Shown piece by piece: positions 21,323-22,517 of a DNA stretch of 22,517 nucleotides; positions within the stretch are counted from its first letter, which is position 1; each line of letters starts with the position of its first letter. The notes under the pieces are model-generated. The model saw only the letters and a list, made by a program, of their open reading frames with translations, was not told where the DNA came from and did no database searches. Made by a program: the position numbers and the translations under genes. The DNA comes from Betaproteobacteria bacterium UBA2293 (GTDB lineage Bacteria > Pseudomonadota > Gammaproteobacteria > Burkholderiales > Rhodocyclaceae), in assembly GCA_002345845.1 (NCBI GenBank), contig DDWF01000209.1, forward strand, positions 1-22,517. Reading direction: 5' to 3'.

Positions 21323-22517
21323 ATGGGCAGCTTCACCATACGGGCGCGTTTGATTGCCTTGGTCGCATTTCTGGCGGCAGCAATGGTTGTCGTTGGCGGA
21401 ATAGGTATCTACACGGCCAAGCAGGCTGATGAAGAAATCAAGGCGATTTTCGAGAATCGGGTTGTCCCGATGCGTGAAGTGGCGCGCATCCGGCGCCTGG
21501 CCATCGAAAATTCCGGACAGATCTTCCGGGCGATCCAGCACAGTCCGACTTTTGAATATGCCCGCCTGCACAACCATCCGGTTGCCCTGCATCTGGACGT
21601 CGTCGAAAAAAACATCGTCTGGATGGAGGAAACCATTGTCGCGCTGAAGTCGCATCTGTTGCCCGGTAGCGAGGAACTGAAGATTCTTGTCCAGTTCGAG
21701 CCGCTCTATGCAAGTTACGCCAGCGAGGTTCTGCTGCCGACGATCAAGGCGCTCAAGGCCGATGATTATTCGATGGCCATGGTGGCCCGCTTCCTCAAGG
21801 AAAACGGCGATTTCGAGAAAAAAATGAATCCCCTGCTGCAGTCGATGGCCGAAGCGCAGCAGAAAGCAGTCAAGGATACCTACGAGAGCGCGGTGGCTCG
21901 CGACGAGCGCATGCGCACCATCTCCATCGTCACCCTCGTCGTCGGCCTGCTGATCGGCCTGGGCCTCGCCTTCCAGACGATACGTTCGGTGACCGGACCG
22001 CTGGGTGAGATGCAGGCGATGATTACCCACGCAGCCCGCGACAAGGATTTCCGCGGTGCCATTACCGTTCATGCCCATGATGAAGTCGGCACCACGGCAG
22101 ATGCCTTCAACGATCTGCTGGCGGCACTGCGGCAGAGTCTGGGCGAAATCCGCAACGACATCGCCAAGGTGGACGATGCTACCCGCGGCTTGGCCAGCGC
22201 TGCTGATCAGGCTGCCCGCGCCTCGAACGAAACCAGCGAGTCGGCCTCGTCGATGGCGGCATCGGTCGAACAGCTGTCGGTCAGTATCACCTCGGTCTCC
22301 GACCATACCCGCGAGGCACTGAACATCGCCAACACCGCCGGTGAGCACTCGGAAACCGGCGGCGCCGTCATCGGCAGCGCCGTTGAGGCGATGTCGGAGA
22401 TTGCCGTGCAGGTGCGCGCGGTCGGGGGGACCATCACCGAGCTGGGCCAGCACTCAGACCGTATTTCTTCGGTGGTCCAGGTGATCAAGGATGTGGCCGA
22501 CCAGACCAACCTGCTGG
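21323..22517 (+). CDS. Methyl-accepting chemotaxis protein (3' end outside window)
   Basis: The first 398 residues of a transmembrane chemoreceptor. A short cytoplasmic start (MGSFTIRARL) is followed by a first helix (about 9-30). A periplasmic helical sensor of the four-helix-bundle type spans about 31-198. The second helix is SIVTLVVGLLIGLGLAF (201-217), then a HAMP domain (about 218-272), then the signalling coiled coil reaching SSVVQVIKDVADQTNLL, just short of the conserved hairpin tip where CheA/CheW bind. The frame is open to the last base. The ligand is not deducible from the sensor sequence. It probably has its own promoter in the AT-rich gap upstream. The nearby YcgR gene agrees with a flagellated host. 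Confidence 0.95.
   Translation, partial: MGSFTIRARLIALVAFLAAAMVVVGGIGIYTAKQADEEIKAIFENRVVPMREVARIRRLAIENSGQIFRAIQHSPTFEYARLHNHPVALHLDVVEKNIVWMEETIVALKSHLLPGSEELKILVQFEPLYASYASEVLLPTIKALKADDYSMAMVARFLKENGDFEKKMNPLLQSMAEAQQKAVKDTYESAVARDERMRTISIVTLVVGLLIGLGLAFQTIRSVTGPLGEMQAMITHAARDKDFRGAITVHAHDEVGTTADAFNDLLAALRQSLGEIRNDIAKVDDATRGLASAADQAARASNETSESASSMAASVEQLSVSITSVSDHTREALNIANTAGEHSETGGAVIGSAVEAMSEIAVQVRAVGGTITELGQHSDRISSVVQVIKDVADQTNLL

Noticed and set aside
1..22517. CRISPR arrays, tRNA or rRNA genes, insertion sequences, prophage genes
   Set aside because: No regularly spaced repeats, no transposase or integrase motifs and no RNA gene signatures were seen on reading. Gene order and composition look like ordinary chromosome throughout.

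Overview
The window is high-GC DNA packed with genes, with ATGA/TGATG/TTGA-type overlaps between neighbours and almost no non-coding sequence. The gene content is eutBC, hflX, a YcgR-type flagellar brake, Zur, an SHP/DHC-type cytochrome cluster and a methyl-accepting chemotaxis protein. The protein style fits a motile betaproteobacterium with respiratory versatility, most likely Rhodocyclales (Dechloromonas/Azonexus-like). That placement is inferred from recall of protein families; no search was run. I saw no phage, IS element, CRISPR array, tRNA or rRNA.

Layout. 1-2543 (+): the 3' end of eutB, eutC, then hflX. 2563-6544: two minus-strand genes of unknown function, one with a C-terminal part resembling the filament cap protein FliD and one a very Ala/Pro/Thr-rich protein. 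They flank a plus-strand pair encoding an Asp-box beta-propeller protein and a MoaD/ThiS-like protein ending in Gly-Gly. The 227-base divergent gap at 6545-6771 holds three perfect inverted repeats. 6772-9223 (+): two tandem paralogous beta-hydroxyacid dehydrogenases translationally coupled to a PilZ-domain YcgR protein. 9225-13598: a zinc-responsive block. zur (-) diverges across a perfect palindromic Zur-like box from a five-gene plus operon (His-rich DUF2796 periplasmic protein, ABC ATPase, MacB/FtsX-like permease, DUF3299 protein, ZIP transporter).

13588-21218: a redox island built around one divergent promoter region at 18282-18470. Leftward runs a compact six-gene operon: small secreted Gly-rich protein, PepSY protein, OmpR-type regulator, sensor kinase, diheme cytochrome, Tat-exported PQQ-type beta-propeller. 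Rightward run an SHP-like monoheme cytochrome (DUF1924), a diheme cytochrome c, a second PepSY protein and a ferric-reductase-type flavocytochrome. A pair of 11-bp-spaced direct repeats upstream of the rightward operon is a good candidate site for the regulator. The likely logic is that the two-component system controls a membrane-to-periplasm electron chain (NAD(P)H - FAD - b hemes - diheme c - SHP). The substrate cannot be told from sequence. 21323-22517 (+): the first 398 residues of a chemoreceptor that runs off the window.

The best candidates for undescribed biology are this redox island with its cytochrome/beta-propeller pair fused onto the two-component operon, the orphan FliD-like and Ala/Pro-rich genes with the hairpin-rich leader, and the Asp-box propeller/MoaD-like pair.
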